From: Ophiobolus disseminans
Taxonomy: Eukaryota > Ascomycota > Dothideomycetes > Pleosporales > Phaeosphaeriaceae
Direction: 5' to 3'
Assembly (NCBI GenBank): GCA_010093685.1
Contig: MU006227.1
Location: forward strand, 124,001 to 188,000
Length of the DNA: 64,000 bases
Part shown: positions 41,882 to 54,242 of the stretch, one piece after another
How positions within the stretch are numbered: the stretch's first letter is position 1
How the letters are laid out: each line of letters starts with the position of its first letter
Notes under the pieces: generated by a model
Seen by the model: only the letters and a program-made list of their open reading frames with translations
The model's database searches: none
Told to the model about the DNA's origin: nothing
Position numbers and translations under genes: made by a program

Positions 41882-44737
41882 GGCGATGTTTGCGGTGCAG
41901 GCGTTGCTCAGTCGCGGTCTAGAGGTGTGTTGAAGGTGAATTACGTGCTCTCGGACATGAATTTGGGGAATAAAAGGCACAAAGGTGAGAGAGAAAAGGC
42001 GCACAGGTGAGAGGTGTGTGGTTGGAGACAACCAAGGTAGGCAGTAGCGACCATGGACCCTGGATACCACGTGCTGAAAGCCGCGTCTATGCTCAGTCAT
42101 GGTTGCTTCATTCGGTACCAGTGTTTACATGTGTGACGTCACATCAACTTCGACCTCGTTCGCTCTTCCCGATTATCCTCACGCAGATTAGTCGACTTAA
42201 AGCCAGTTCTCTGCTGAAGATTTGAGCCTTCGCTCTTTCCAAATATATGAACATATCCCGAACAAGTTACATGTCTAGTGTTGAGTCAGACGCGTAGAGG
42301 ATCCAACACGAATCTTGCCGCTTTATTTCTCTTGGTTCAAATTGTACCACAAGTCTATCTAGATTCACCGTGTGAGAATCCCGAGTTAGTTGCAAAACAG
42401 CCCCTTAAAATGCACCTGACACCAAGCTGTGGACACTACTCAAGACTGACAAGAAGAAACGCGATACAGGCAGAGGGTGATTATGTGTTGAAGCATTAAA
42501 GATGCCTAAAGATATTCAAGCCATTCTTATCAATTTTGCGGAGCAAGACTGGACAGGATATTTCGCTAGCCACGTGGACAGCTGGAGTTAATAACGTACA
42601 TCTATCGATAAGAGAAGGGACAGTCTCAAATATCACTTTAGAGATATCTATTAAGACATGGAAGAGCGGATACAGGCAGCACCATAAATGTACCGCGGCA
42701 CAAACGCTCGTCACGACATTTTGTACCTACAAACGGGTAAGAGAGTGATTGCGCACAGGCAAACACTCCTTCAGTCGAGGCTGATAAGGGGTCTAGAACG
42801 AGCACATATATTACCCGCGTACAGTGCTGACAACCACATAAGCAAATCGATACCGTACACTGCGGTTACGAAAGCTTTCAGGAAGTACTTTCAGAGACTG
42901 TGGTATTGCTCATCGATGTTTCGTCAAGGAGACGCCGCAACATTTATGAACTTTTCGTATCAAGCCCCGGTGAGCCAAACGGACACATTATTGGGGCCGT
43001 GGAGAATGACGAGATCGCAAATAGGGCTGACATATGTAGGCTTACGGATGTAGAAATCGGTTCCCGGGTCCCTGGTTGTTGTTGCTCGCTTCTCTCGCGC
43101 CGACCATTCACGTCTCCGTGCCTGGCGCGGGCCTTGCAATCTATCCTACAGGGAAGTGGTCGGTACTACAAATTGAACGTCGTAGGGCGAGCAGAGAGCG
43201 GGCTGTCACGTCCGCACTAGAAGACGCGTAGAGCTTCGACGAAGCAGCACTTTGACGGTACCCAACGCTTAAGTCATGGTGGCTTGCAATGGCCGTGTCA
43301 GGTGGGCGTGATCAGACAGCACGGGCATTGATGCTCGTGAGATCGACTCAACCGAGCGATCCGCGACGAGGGCCTGAAGCACTCCTTCACGATAGATGCC
43401 GATGCGGAACGGCGCCCGCTCGCGGGGAGCAACTTTCTGACGCAGCCTAGAGGCACTCCGCGTTCGGAACGGCGACGTTTCTCCTCAGCCAGGAGCGGTG
43501 CACAACAGCCAGTCAGCGCGCCCATCTGCTGTGTCCATGCCGTCATGCCGGCGGTGGACCAAGACGGTAAGACCTGACTGATGCGGCCGAAGCGCCTCCT
43601 GCAGCGTGTGGGCCTCGCCCATTGTTTTTCGTCCCGTACCTGGCGCAACGCGCCACGGGCGACCTGTGCATGCTGCTCTTCTCGAACAAACGACGAGCGT
43701 TCATGCGCCGTCTCTTCAAACAACATGGCGGCCGCACCTCGCAGTGGATGCGATGCGGCCGTCGGTCAGGTGGATGGCGCGCGTTTGCAGCTGGGATGGC
43801 CCTACGCACTATGTCTCCTGAGCCTTGTGGGAGCGCGCCCTGGGCTGCATCGCTGCGTCCGCACCCTCGTCGGTATTCCAACGGTGAGTGGTCAGCGCTG
43901 GGAGAGCCCGCTCCTCTGCTGAGGATCCCCCTGGCCTAGACGGACTGTGGCGACCAGCGCATGTCGGCCTTCTCGCGCTCGTGCTGCAGTGCACCGCGTA
44001 GCAATGTCTGATATCGCCCGCTTGCGCGCACACGTAGGGCAGCAGCGCGTTCAAGGTCCCGCCCGCAGCGTTCGCAACAAAACGGCGAGCTAAAAGTGGT
44101 GTCTTGAGGCTTGCCGTCGAGGCACGGGCTGAGCGCTTGCTGGCCTTAGTCCCGCCCCATCCGGCTAGCGCGCCTTCCCCTAGCCTGCTGGCTTGAACGC
44201 TCCTTCCCTTAATCTCCCCTTTCGCTCCCCAAGTCGCTCATTTACCTCGCCGCCCTCTCTCTTACCCGGTCCCGTATCGTCACCTCATCGTCGGTGCGAT
44301 CTTTGCTACCTTCTTCTCCTTGTCGACTTCTGCGAAGTGCCGCCACTCCTTTCGGCCTTTGCCCACGTTCATTTCTACACAATCCTTCACTTAGGCCTTG
44401 CCTGTCCACTCCTTAGCCTTCCCCGCCCCGTTCCACCCCTCGACAGCCCTGAATCGCTTTCGGACGATCATCTTCGATCCTGCTCCCCGGCCAGCAGACT
44501 TCTTTTTTCGACAGCACCATACGCGCCTGGACGGTGTCTTGAGCCTCGATACCCACGTCCTTTGACCATTTCCCCGGAATTGAACCCGCACAAAGCTTCG
44601 CTCCGCTCCTTACCTTCACATCTCCAAGACTCCTTGGATCCATTACTCACGATACCTTACGACCATTGATAGACGGAGGTGCCAGCTTGACTGCTCCCCT
44701 CAATCATCCCATCGTTACATTCACATATACACCCATT
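41882..44737. other. Intergenic, 2.9 kb, including long pyrimidine-rich leader
   Basis: 42250-44150 shows no gene I can support; frames up to 158 codons lack ATG starts or family features. 44165-44737 is rich in CT runs, as expected for the long 5' leader of the homeodomain gene that follows. Confidence 0.45.
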
Positions 44738-46576
44738 ATGCAATCCATCGACGACGCCATGGTGTCTCCATCTCCCTCACCCGGCGCCCAGGCCACCCCC
44801 ACTTCCACACACGGCTCGGCCCCGCGCCGCCCCCCGCGAAAGAGCACCCTCACCCAGCAGCAGAGGAACCAGAAGCGACAGAGAGCCACTCAGGATCAAT
44901 TGGTTCTGCTCGAAGTCGAGTTCAACAAGAACCCCACCCCCACTGCTGCAACCCGTGAAAGGATAGCTTCCGAGATCAACATGACTGAGCGATCGGTGCA
45001 AATCTGGTTCCAGAACAGGTGCGCTTCATGGTCTTGCTCCACTCGCTGGTACTAACTAGTGCGTAGACGCGCTAAGATCAAGAACATTGCGAAGAAGAGC
45101 ATTGAGAACGGCGATGACTGCAACGACATCCCAGAGTCCATGCGGAGATATCTCGCTCTGCAGGCGATGGAGTCTGGCAAGTCGATAGGGACCAGCTTCC
45201 TTGGCCGTGCAGGTGGCATACCGTACGGCAGTGGCATGCTTCTCAATACCGACACCAGCTCGTCTAAAGTTGGTGAGTAGCGGCCACTTCATTCACTAAG
45301 CTCGCAGCTAATAATCTCAGTAATTCACCATTTCGCATGTCGCTCCCTGAGCGTCGGAAACTGGCGACGAGTTGGCCAGAGCGCCATGGATCTCGTCATC
45401 TTCTATTCACCCGAGAAGTGCTGCATTACCTACTACATCAACAACGACTCGGCAGGTTACAAGATCGAGTATCCTTTCTCGTATATCAAGAACATTAGCT
45501 TGGAGAACGGCGACATGACAGCAAATGCTGAAGGCGCATCGCAACGACCAGGTGGTCTCGTGGTGGAACTCAACCGCCCACCAAACTTCTTCATGGACTC
45601 GTCTGGATCCGGAGGCTTCTTCCAGTGTGGCGACTTCACCGAGGATCAACAGGCGTCGAATATCATGGTGCACCATTTGGGTGGTCATCCCAAGGTTCTC
45701 AGCGGCCAATTGGCGAAACTCGTCTCGCTGGAGTCGTTTCAGAACCGACACAACATGTACGACCCTAACACCCTCGCAGTCTCGGCGCCGGTCTCGCCAA
45801 TCAACCACCGACCGGCATCGCAACCCAACCACCTTGTACACCCTCATCACATGGGCATGTTTCACGAGTCCCATCTTGCACCTGGTCCTTTCCCGTCGCG
45901 TGGTCACAAGCGCCAACGTAGTAGGTCGGTGCCTGTTGCTATTGACTTTGCGAAGCTTCGCCACCCAATGCCGTCGTTCCTGATCCAGCCGGAGCATTCA
46001 CCATACTTGCAGAACCCGGACATCTTCGCGCCTATCCCACAAAGCGCCTCGGGCCCACTTGGACCGCATCTCAGCATTGACACTTCTGCGGGGTACGGCA
46101 TGGACTACCGCCAGTATCCCATGTCGGCCACTACCGCCAACTCACCATCTGAGTACGGCACACCCGCCTTCTTCAGCTCTGGCCCACCGACCGACAGCAT
46201 TCCCGCATCAAATTTCGGTCAACAATACAACATCCCTCCTTATGTGCACACACCAATGGGCCCACCTCCCCACTCTGGTGCGACTGCTTCGCCGATGCCT
46301 GCAATGGGCCACCCGGATCCAATCATTGCCAACCAGTCTCCACCACTGAGCTCATTTGGCCGTGACAACCATGCAGACATGTACCCGATGTCACACGAGC
46401 ACGGCATGTCCGACGAAGCACTTCAAATGACAGACATGTATGCGAAACAAAGTCTTAACCTACCCTTCCACTCGCCTATGATGGAAGAGAACGTGGACGA
46501 TTTGGACATGCAGAACCTGATCTCCTTTGGCTCGCTTGATCCATCGAGCATGTCGCCTGAGCACCGCCAGATGTAG
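44738..46576 (+). CDS. Homeodomain transcription factor (Htf1/HOX2/Pah1-like)
   Basis: Model: exons 44738-45018, 45067-45272, 45321-46576; introns 48 and 48 nt (first has a CTAAC branch site); 580 aa. Homeodomain at about residues 45-102: KRQRATQDQLVLLEVEFNKN, then SVQIWFQNRRAKIK, with the recognition helix split by intron 1 at FQNR|R. After intron 2 comes VIHHFACRSLSVGNWRRVGQ and LVIFYSPEKCCITYYINND, a conserved fungal module found with this homeodomain type. The rest is Pro/His/Ser/Met-rich and disordered, ending in an acidic stretch (EENVDDLDMQNLI), a possible activation region. Relatives control conidiation or fruiting-body development; the exact orthologue cannot be fixed here. Nuclear. 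Confidence 0.93.
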
Positions 46577-48660
46577 GCCTCGCCGCTCGTGCTCCTCTCT
46601 GTCTTCGTCATTTCGCCCACGTTAATACCCAGTCATTGTTGCATCGGCCCAGGGAATTTGGCGCGCGGACACTCCACCTTGAAACAGGCGTGAGGCTTCG
46701 CTGCCCTTCACTTTCCAACGCCGCACCTATACTTAATGTGTGCTCGCCTTTCCGTCCTATATATTGGCTCCCAACCGTTCGACATACTGCAAACTTATCG
46801 GTCTTTCCTGCTGCTGCCAGAGAGACCACCTTCTACCTCATCCACCCGATTCACCTTCGTAACGCAAACCGAACGACCACCATACCTGGGTTGTTTACAT
46901 TTACGGCGTTGCAGAGGCGGGCAGGACGGGAACACATCTACACCGAGAAAAGCCGGGCTGGTAAAACCTGCACCGCCATGATCAATGGTGGGTGTCAGGC
47001 CCAGTCTGTTGGTTTTCTTTACTTGCTCTATCTTCGGGTTGTCTGTTTCTCATGTTCTTTTGTTTTTGCGAGTTTGAAAGTTTGTTTCCTTTGTCGACGT
47101 GTGATGTTTCGGTCATATCCTGCCAGGTGGAGGATTTGAATACTTTGAGGAGATCTTGCTGCGGGGGTTGGAGGAGTTGAATAGCCGCTGTGCGTGCTTG
47201 AAAGTAGCTTTCGTGGGATCTCCAGATGCTATACTCTTCTGTGCTGCAGAGTCAGTGAACAAACATATCATTACTTGCAAGTTGGTGTGCTTATGCGATG
47301 CCGTGATTGTGAGGATGGGTGATGAAATGTAGAGATTTGAGCGAGCGCAGTGCTATTTTATGCTGTGAGGAAATTGCGACGTGCTCGTATCTCAAGTTGG
47401 ACAGAATGCTCATCGCAATCTCTGGAGCGTATTGGGTGTTATGGCAACATGTGGAATTCATTGACCAGTTCAAATGAGCATCATTTTAGCCATTGACAAT
47501 TTGACACTTTCGTGAAATCACGCATGACCCACAACGAACGAGGCATGCCATGTCAACGACAGCTAGTCGTTTCACCCGCTCCTCCTCTTTGTGAGCTGCG
47601 CAGTGTCAGTCGGACCCGGACGCGCCTTGCCCTGGGGCCAGACGAATCCGCCGACTATCTGCGCCCGAAACGGAGGGCGAGGAAACCCCGAGTTCAGGCT
47701 GTGCGACAGCGTGATGCTGGGGCATGCTTATGCCAAGCCACTGTCAGTCTGCAGGCGCTTAGGAACTGTTAGTCTTAGGAAAGACGACTTGGTTGAGAAC
47801 TTGAGAGCGGCGGAAAAAGCTTGCAGGTAATTTGATCGGAGGCTTGAGGTAGCCATGACGTGCAGGAACTGGCAGCGCATCGCAACGGGGCGGCAAATCG
47901 GCGAGTGGCAGGAGGGTCGGGCGAGGCTCTCGGAGGCCGGAGCGTGGGCAAGCCTTGCGAGCGATGGCTTTTCGTGCGCGATCAGCGTTTTCCCCTGAGA
48001 CTGGACGCTCGCTTGCGAGTGGCGGCGAGTGTGCATGGGGCCCTCATTTCACAACGAAAAGCGCGGAAGCCCCTTGAGCGCCGTTACTATCTGCACGCGA
48101 CACCTGCACCCTCTGCTGCATTGCTTTTCGTCTCGTCTCTTCTGTAGGGCGACGCGGAGATAGTTTGCTCGCTCGACGTCAAGTTCACGACAACGCACCC
48201 AAGACTTGGCGAGGCGGCCCTTCCGCGTCTCTGTGGAGCAGCAAACGCCGGCGCCACCAGGTACACACGACGGTGCGACGCATTCAATTCCACGTTCACG
48301 CAGCCCTCAAACAATCCGAGTGCAGCACGAGCAGCAGCATCCATAGCCAACGTAGGTGCATCCCCCCTCGTCATTCCTCGCTCTAGCAAAGCGTCCGCGG
48401 CTCCCGCTCCTGCAGCACATCCGGCAGCCCCGGCTTTGTCGACCCTGTGCATGAGCGCGTCAACGTCCATAAGACACCTCCATACCCGCCCGACTCCACC
48501 AAATATTTCCCCTCGAGTCGTCGCATGCTGATTGCCTCTCCCTAGCCATTCCCGCCGCCTCTCTTCCCCGCCTGCACTCACCGCCTGCCCTTGGCCTGCA
48601 ACTTTGGGACGGTACTCGACAACCACCAAATCCCACAGTGTCCACCGAGCAACTGTTGCA
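46577..48660. other. Intergenic, 2.1 kb, no supported gene
   Basis: 3' side of the homeodomain gene and promoter/leader of LCB2. The part from 48480 on is CT-rich and likely transcribed leader. Short frames elsewhere show no family features. Confidence 0.45.
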
Positions 48661-50658
48661 ATGCCTGTCCGCAACATCAACCCCTTTGCAGCCGCCGCCC
48701 CTACTCCTCCCCTCGACGCCCTCAACGAGAAGCGCGATCCCCAGCGACGCTCCTCGTTCGCCAAGGGCAACAAGTTCACATCGCTCTTCGGCGGCTCACC
48801 CAAGTCGCGGACAGACGCCGCCGTCTTGCGAGAGGCCTTCATAGCCCAGCAGCAGGCCCTCCTCAATTCGCCGTCTCCCCAGCAGCTCAATCTCTCATCC
48901 CTGTCTCTTCCCACCATCAACCTGACCACCGCGACCGGCGAGAAGATGCCCACTGAGCCCAAGACCCTCTTCCAGCCGCCATCGCCCGAGGAGCAGCGCC
49001 GGATTGCACGAGCGCACGCACAGTTCGGACCTCTTGGCTCGCAGAAGCACCGGTACACGAGCCAGTTCGAGGGCGAGTTTGGAGACCCGATCGAGGACGA
49101 GCCGCCATATTACTTCCTATTCACTACATACATCAGCTACCTAATCTTAATAGTATTCGGCCATGTGCGCGACTTTTTTGGAAAGCGCTTCCGGAAACAG
49201 CACTACAGCCATCTGCAGGAGAAGGACGGATATGCGCCCCTGAACAGCGATTTTGACAACTTCTACACCCGCCGATTAAAGATGAGAATCAACGACTGCT
49301 TCTCACGGCCAATCACGGGCGTGCCGGGACGATACATCACGCTTCTCGACCGCAAGTCGGACGACGGCAACAACACTTTCAAGCTCACCGGAACTACAAC
49401 TGAGACCCTCAACATGAGCTCCTACAACTACCTAGGATTCGCACAGTCTGAAGGACCATGCGCCGACGCCGCAGAAGCTGCCATCAGGAAATACGGCATC
49501 TCCATGGCTAGCCCGCGTGCCGACACCGGTACCTCCGAGCTTACTGTTGAGGTCGAGGATCTTATTGCAAAATTTGTCGGCAAGCCAGCATCAATGGTCT
49601 TTTCTATGGGTTTCGTTACCAACGCTACCACTTTCCCTACCATTGTTGGCAAGGGTTGTCTGATGATCTCCGATGAACTCAATCACTCTTCCATCCGATT
49701 CGGTGCTCGCCTTTCTGGGGCCATGGTCACCATGTTCAAGCACAACGACATGCGCCATCTCGAGCGCAAGCTACGTGAAGCCATCTCACAAGGTCAACCC
49801 CGCACTCACCGCCCATGGAAGAAGATCTTGGTCGCCGTTGAGGGTCTCTATTCGATGGAGGGTACCATGTGCAATTTGCCAGGCATAATAGAGCTCAAGA
49901 AGAAGTACAAGTTCAACCTCTTCGTCGATGAGGCTCACTCAGTCGGTGGTGTTGGTCCCCGTGGACGCGGTGTCTGCGACTACTTCAACATTGACCCCTC
50001 GGAAGTCGACATCCTCATGGGCACGCTCACCAAGTCTTTTGGCGCAAACGGAGGTTACATTGCCGCCGAGAAGTCCATCATCGACAAGCTCCGCACACAA
50101 AACGCAGCCATGCTTTACGCCGAATCACCCGCACCGCCAGTCCTCGTCCAGATTGCTTCCGCACTCCGCATCATCAATGGCGACATTGTCCCTGGCCAGG
50201 GTGAAGAGCGTCTCCAACGTCTATGTTTCAACTCCCGCTACCTCCGCCTCGGTCTAAAACGTCTCGGCTTCATCGTCTACGGCCACGACGACTCACCCAT
50301 CATCCCCGTCATGCTCTACAACCCCGCCAAGATGCCCGCCTTCTCGCACGAAATGCTCAAGCGCAAAATCTCCGTCGTCGTCGTTGGATACCCTGCCACA
50401 CCGCTCGTCTCTAGTCGGGCGCGCTTCTGTGTCAGTGCCGCACACACAAAGGAGGATCTCGACCGCATGCTTGCAGCCTGCGACCAGATTGGCGATATCC
50501 TGCAACTCAAGTTCAGCTCAGGTGTAGCTGGCGGCGCGGAGCCGGAGGAGCTGCAGGAAAAGAGCGATAAGCTCGAGACGGATCTTAAGCCCCCGCGATG
50601 GAGGATCGAAGACGTGGTTAAGCGTGGTGTAGAGGACGTGCAGATCGCGCTCAAGTAA
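48661..50658 (+). CDS. LCB2: Serine palmitoyltransferase subunit 2
   Basis: Single exon, 665 aa; the ATG at 48661 gives MPVRNINPFAAAAPTPPLDA (the frame is open upstream without ATG). Disordered N-terminus of ~130 residues, a membrane segment YYFLFTTYISYLILIVFG near 148-165, then the PLP-dependent alpha-oxoamine synthase domain: NMSSYNYLGFA, HNDMRHLERKL, VDEAHSVGGVGPRGRG and the PLP-binding Lys458 in GTLTKSFGANGGY. With Lcb1 it condenses serine and palmitoyl-CoA in the ER, the first step of sphingolipid synthesis. All catalytic motifs are intact. The N-terminal extension is longer than in yeast. Confidence 0.96.
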   Translation: MPVRNINPFAAAAPTPPLDALNEKRDPQRRSSFAKGNKFTSLFGGSPKSRTDAAVLREAFIAQQQALLNSPSPQQLNLSSLSLPTINLTTATGEKMPTEPKTLFQPPSPEEQRRIARAHAQFGPLGSQKHRYTSQFEGEFGDPIEDEPPYYFLFTTYISYLILIVFGHVRDFFGKRFRKQHYSHLQEKDGYAPLNSDFDNFYTRRLKMRINDCFSRPITGVPGRYITLLDRKSDDGNNTFKLTGTTTETLNMSSYNYLGFAQSEGPCADAAEAAIRKYGISMASPRADTGTSELTVEVEDLIAKFVGKPASMVFSMGFVTNATTFPTIVGKGCLMISDELNHSSIRFGARLSGAMVTMFKHNDMRHLERKLREAISQGQPRTHRPWKKILVAVEGLYSMEGTMCNLPGIIELKKKYKFNLFVDEAHSVGGVGPRGRGVCDYFNIDPSEVDILMGTLTKSFGANGGYIAAEKSIIDKLRTQNAAMLYAESPAPPVLVQIASALRIINGDIVPGQGEERLQRLCFNSRYLRLGLKRLGFIVYGHDDSPIIPVMLYNPAKMPAFSHEMLKRKISVVVVGYPATPLVSSRARFCVSAAHTKEDLDRMLAACDQIGDILQLKFSSGVAGGAEPEELQEKSDKLETDLKPPRWRIEDVVKRGVEDVQIALK

Positions 50659-53600
50659 GCGCCGCACGTGATGGGGCAAAGGGCACTGTGAGGCGGGGCC
50701 TTGAGGGACTGGGAGGGCGGTATGTCAGCCCTGTTTTCATGTGGAGGACGTAGTCCCGCGCGCACCTGCGCCCTCGTACAACCACACCTACACCTCCGCC
50801 ACGCACATCTACTTTGCTAACTGCTACCTTGTATCAGCGCGTTCACCTCGTTACATTTGTTTCTTACCTTGTATGATAGACCTCTTCTATACCCTCGCTG
50901 TACTACCCTTTTTTTACATCAATCTTTCTCTTCTTCATTCGCCTGCTTGCTTGCAGGCGGCTTTGTTGTCGTGGCTAGAGAGGCTAGACCTGGGTTTTCC
51001 GATGATAATTCGTTGGATGTAGATACAGCGAGTGGTAATATCTAATGCGAAGATGAATTGAGCGTGATGGGTTGGAGGGGAAGTGGGGGTGGGGGTATAT
51101 ATAGATCATGCGAGGGGGTGTAGAGAGTAAGGGGAGTGAATGAAATGGAATGGATTGGAAGACGAACGCTTTGTGTGGGTGCTTTCCATTTACGCCCTTG
51201 TATTGCAGAGTTGGTCACTTAGCGAGATGTTCTTGCGTGATCGATGTCATTGTAAAGGTAAAAGTTTGGCTAGTGGTTCAGTGGTGTGAGATCTATAAAA
51301 GGTTGATGGCAGGATACGTATTGTAAGATGGGTTGTACCGTGCGTCCAACTCGATCGCAACTGGGGCTATAGTGAACGGACTTGCGTCAATTTTCCTACT
51401 TGAGAATATGGCGCGGCGTGCAGTAAGGTGTCCATCTCAACACCAAGCGTGGGTCCATTGCTGGCTGACGACCAAATGGAATGACAGTACTGAGGTGTCG
51501 AGGCACTTCGTAGTCTTCACTTTGGCAGCAATTTTCTTCAAAATTGCCGGGACCTGGTCCAGACTGTGTGTTAAGGCTCCAGTGTGGTACAAGGCTGATT
51601 CCACGGCTACTAAGCAGCAGCCGTAGTACGCACGTAGTGCGAGTAAGGCTATGCTTCCCCACAACCACGATTTCATGCTACACCAGGCAAGCGATGTGGT
51701 GCACGTCAAGTGACGGGCCGTATTCGTGCTACCTCCTGCCTCGCAAGACGAGTACGTAACCAGATCCTCTGAATAGCACAACCATGCTACGTGCGGCATA
51801 GCACCTGATCCTATAGTTGCTGAAAGCCGAGAGAGGCAGATTCGGCAAAATTAAGATGTTGGCGCTCATATTTTCAGATTGGGTTCCTTGGGGGGAGTTG
51901 CGTTTGGATTGATTAGCAAACAGATCTTAGGCCGCCCATATTTACGCCCTTTGAACTGGTCAAAACAAGCGGATCGAGAGGGACGAATGATGACATGCGG
52001 CTCTAAGTCTCACAAGGCCTGTTCGGGACCGTTCTAATCAGCATCATCGACTTAGTTCCGGTGCCAGAGATAAGATCGTTGGGTGCGATCGTCCGAACCT
52101 TGCTTTTCTTTGAGTTCGTGGCGTTGGTGTACGTCCGCCATTGCAGGATCGTCCATGGCCGGTGAACGATATCACTACCAAGCTGAGGGTAAGCTGCGGG
52201 GTTATCGTCCGGTACTTGGTATTCCTTCTGCCGGGGTCGCTCTGGGCATACCGGATGGCGCCAGAAGCGTTGCCCATGGTGGTGTCAATCGAGGTGGTGC
52301 AACAGCGGGTGGTAGCGATGGTATGGTAGCACGAAGGGTGCTTAAAAGAATTGCTCTTCGCGCTCTGTGTAACTGAATCCCATAGGATAGTGAGGCTGTC
52401 AGTCAAACGCAAAGGACCACTTTCCAGCTGGAGGCAGGTGTGCATCCTGAGACATGTCGGTTGCTTATCGGCATTTCGACGAGACGAACCCGAAATACTG
52501 CTAAGATACACGGCTGAAAGGATAGCACTAAGGTAGAGGACTATCGTGAACGATGGTGGAGTCTCTAGGGCGGCTCGCCCCGTCCGGTGCACGGCGTCCT
52601 TAAGACGACGTTCGAGTTAGACTTGTTACTGTAAAGTCCTTACCAATCAAGCCATCTTTATGTTAGTCTGCCTATCAGAGATGACCTGTGGTTATGGTAC
52701 TGGCATCGGTCGAATCAAATGCGTGAGGCTGAAAAGCAACCATGTCATCAAACAGGCTTTATGCACCTACCGTCCGGTGTGGAAGATAGTGGTGTGCTCG
52801 TGTTTGATGTATCCGCGTAAATCCGGTATGAAGGCTATTGGCCAAGTATTGGATCAAAGATTGGAGGGCGTGACGATGTGCAGAACAGGGCGTTAAACTC
52901 CGTCTGCAAGCAGGCTGTCATGCAGTTACAGATCCACGGTGCAGAATGCGAACTGCTGTCTAATAGACGTAGTGCAGAATGCATATGCGTCTGTTCTGTA
53001 CAGCGACTCTCTTGGGGATGATTTACAACGTACATTATGAGCCTTGAGCAGGCACCTGCCATCGACGCCGAGTTGAGGGGTATGCGCTGGCTATCCAACT
53101 GCCTAAGCAAACGAGGGACAAAGTACTGTTGCACAAAAGGCCTCAACTGTACTTCTCGTGCGTTAAGTGCACTCCTAGAGTACAAACAAACCTGATGGGG
53201 GCTTCGGGGTCTCCTGTCCGCTGTTGGCCGTGCTGGATAGGAGGGGTAAGCGAGGTAGGTCAGGCGCCCGTAAGGCCGAGCGCCAGGGTGCAGCTGTTCA
53301 ATCTTTTAAGTTTGAATATCACATACGTGCCATCTTTGCGATAATCGCGTGTTCGATGGCTTGGTTGTTACTGTCGTGCGTACCTCTGAGGGACAAGAAG
53401 TGATTATGCATGGCTCAAGGAGGGGTCAAGGCGCAATGTTAGCGTCATCCGATGTCTGCGTCGAATCCTACGGTTGCGCTTCCATCTCCCTCTCACTACA
53501 CTCAGAATGCCGAGCCTATAAGACGAATTTAGTTGTACCATGGCCCGGTTGGTGGTTGCGCACGGGAAATATGTCGACATGATAGCCTGCAGTCATGCAC

Positions 53601-54242
53601 AACAGCACCGGATCAAGTGCACACGCGGCCAGGCTGCACCGAACATTTGAAGGACGGATGGTGTCGAGGTCCTTCATCTGCACGCCAAGTCGCGCGATTG
53701 CATTTAGACACGACTCAGAAGCCCTCCGGTCAGCATCTCTGAGGCTCTCCTGCACATGTCATGTAGGCACTCGTGCGCGTTCACGCAAAAAGGCGGCCCA
53801 TTTGCCTAATTCCAACCGCGTCCTCTTCAGTCTAGTGGCGACGTCCGGTGAATAAAGGGCAACCAATCTGAAGGTGAGGCTTCCGAGCGCCCTAGTGTAT
53901 GTCCAATGAAGCATCGTCTCAGGTTTGTTTCGACCTGCCGACTGGACGCGAGAAGTGTTGTTGGAGAGGGTAATCGATTACAACTTGCAGCAATATGGTG
54001 TTGCCATTGCAGTATGAGAGGGCGTCGTCGTAGAACACAAGGTATGGCAAGACGAATGCTTCGGACTATATCTAGCACTCAAGTCCTCTACTCTGTCTTA
54101 GCTGCTCAACATTGCCTTGTCAATCACTTCTTAACAATCATTCATCACTTGACCTATTGCCTCACTCTAATCTTTCGTTTACTACCCACACAACAACCTT
54201 TAGCGGCCTGCCTCATTCCGGAACAGCTTGCTTCTTTCCAAG
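50659..54242. other. Gene-poor region, 3.6 kb
   Basis: No protein-coding gene, RNA gene or transposon end could be supported on either strand. Frames up to 182 codons (e.g. 52044-52592, -) have no ATG-to-stop structure or motifs of known families. 50659-51100 is the LCB2 3' region. 54090-54242 is CT-rich leader of the next gene. Confidence 0.45.

Noticed and set aside
43290..44160. Possible GC-rich gene on either strand
   Set aside because: Overlapping 70-140-codon frames on both strands with no family features and no consistent splicing.
52044..52592. 182-codon minus-strand frame in the gene-poor gap
   Set aside because: No domain, signal or splice partner; mixed composition consistent with chance.
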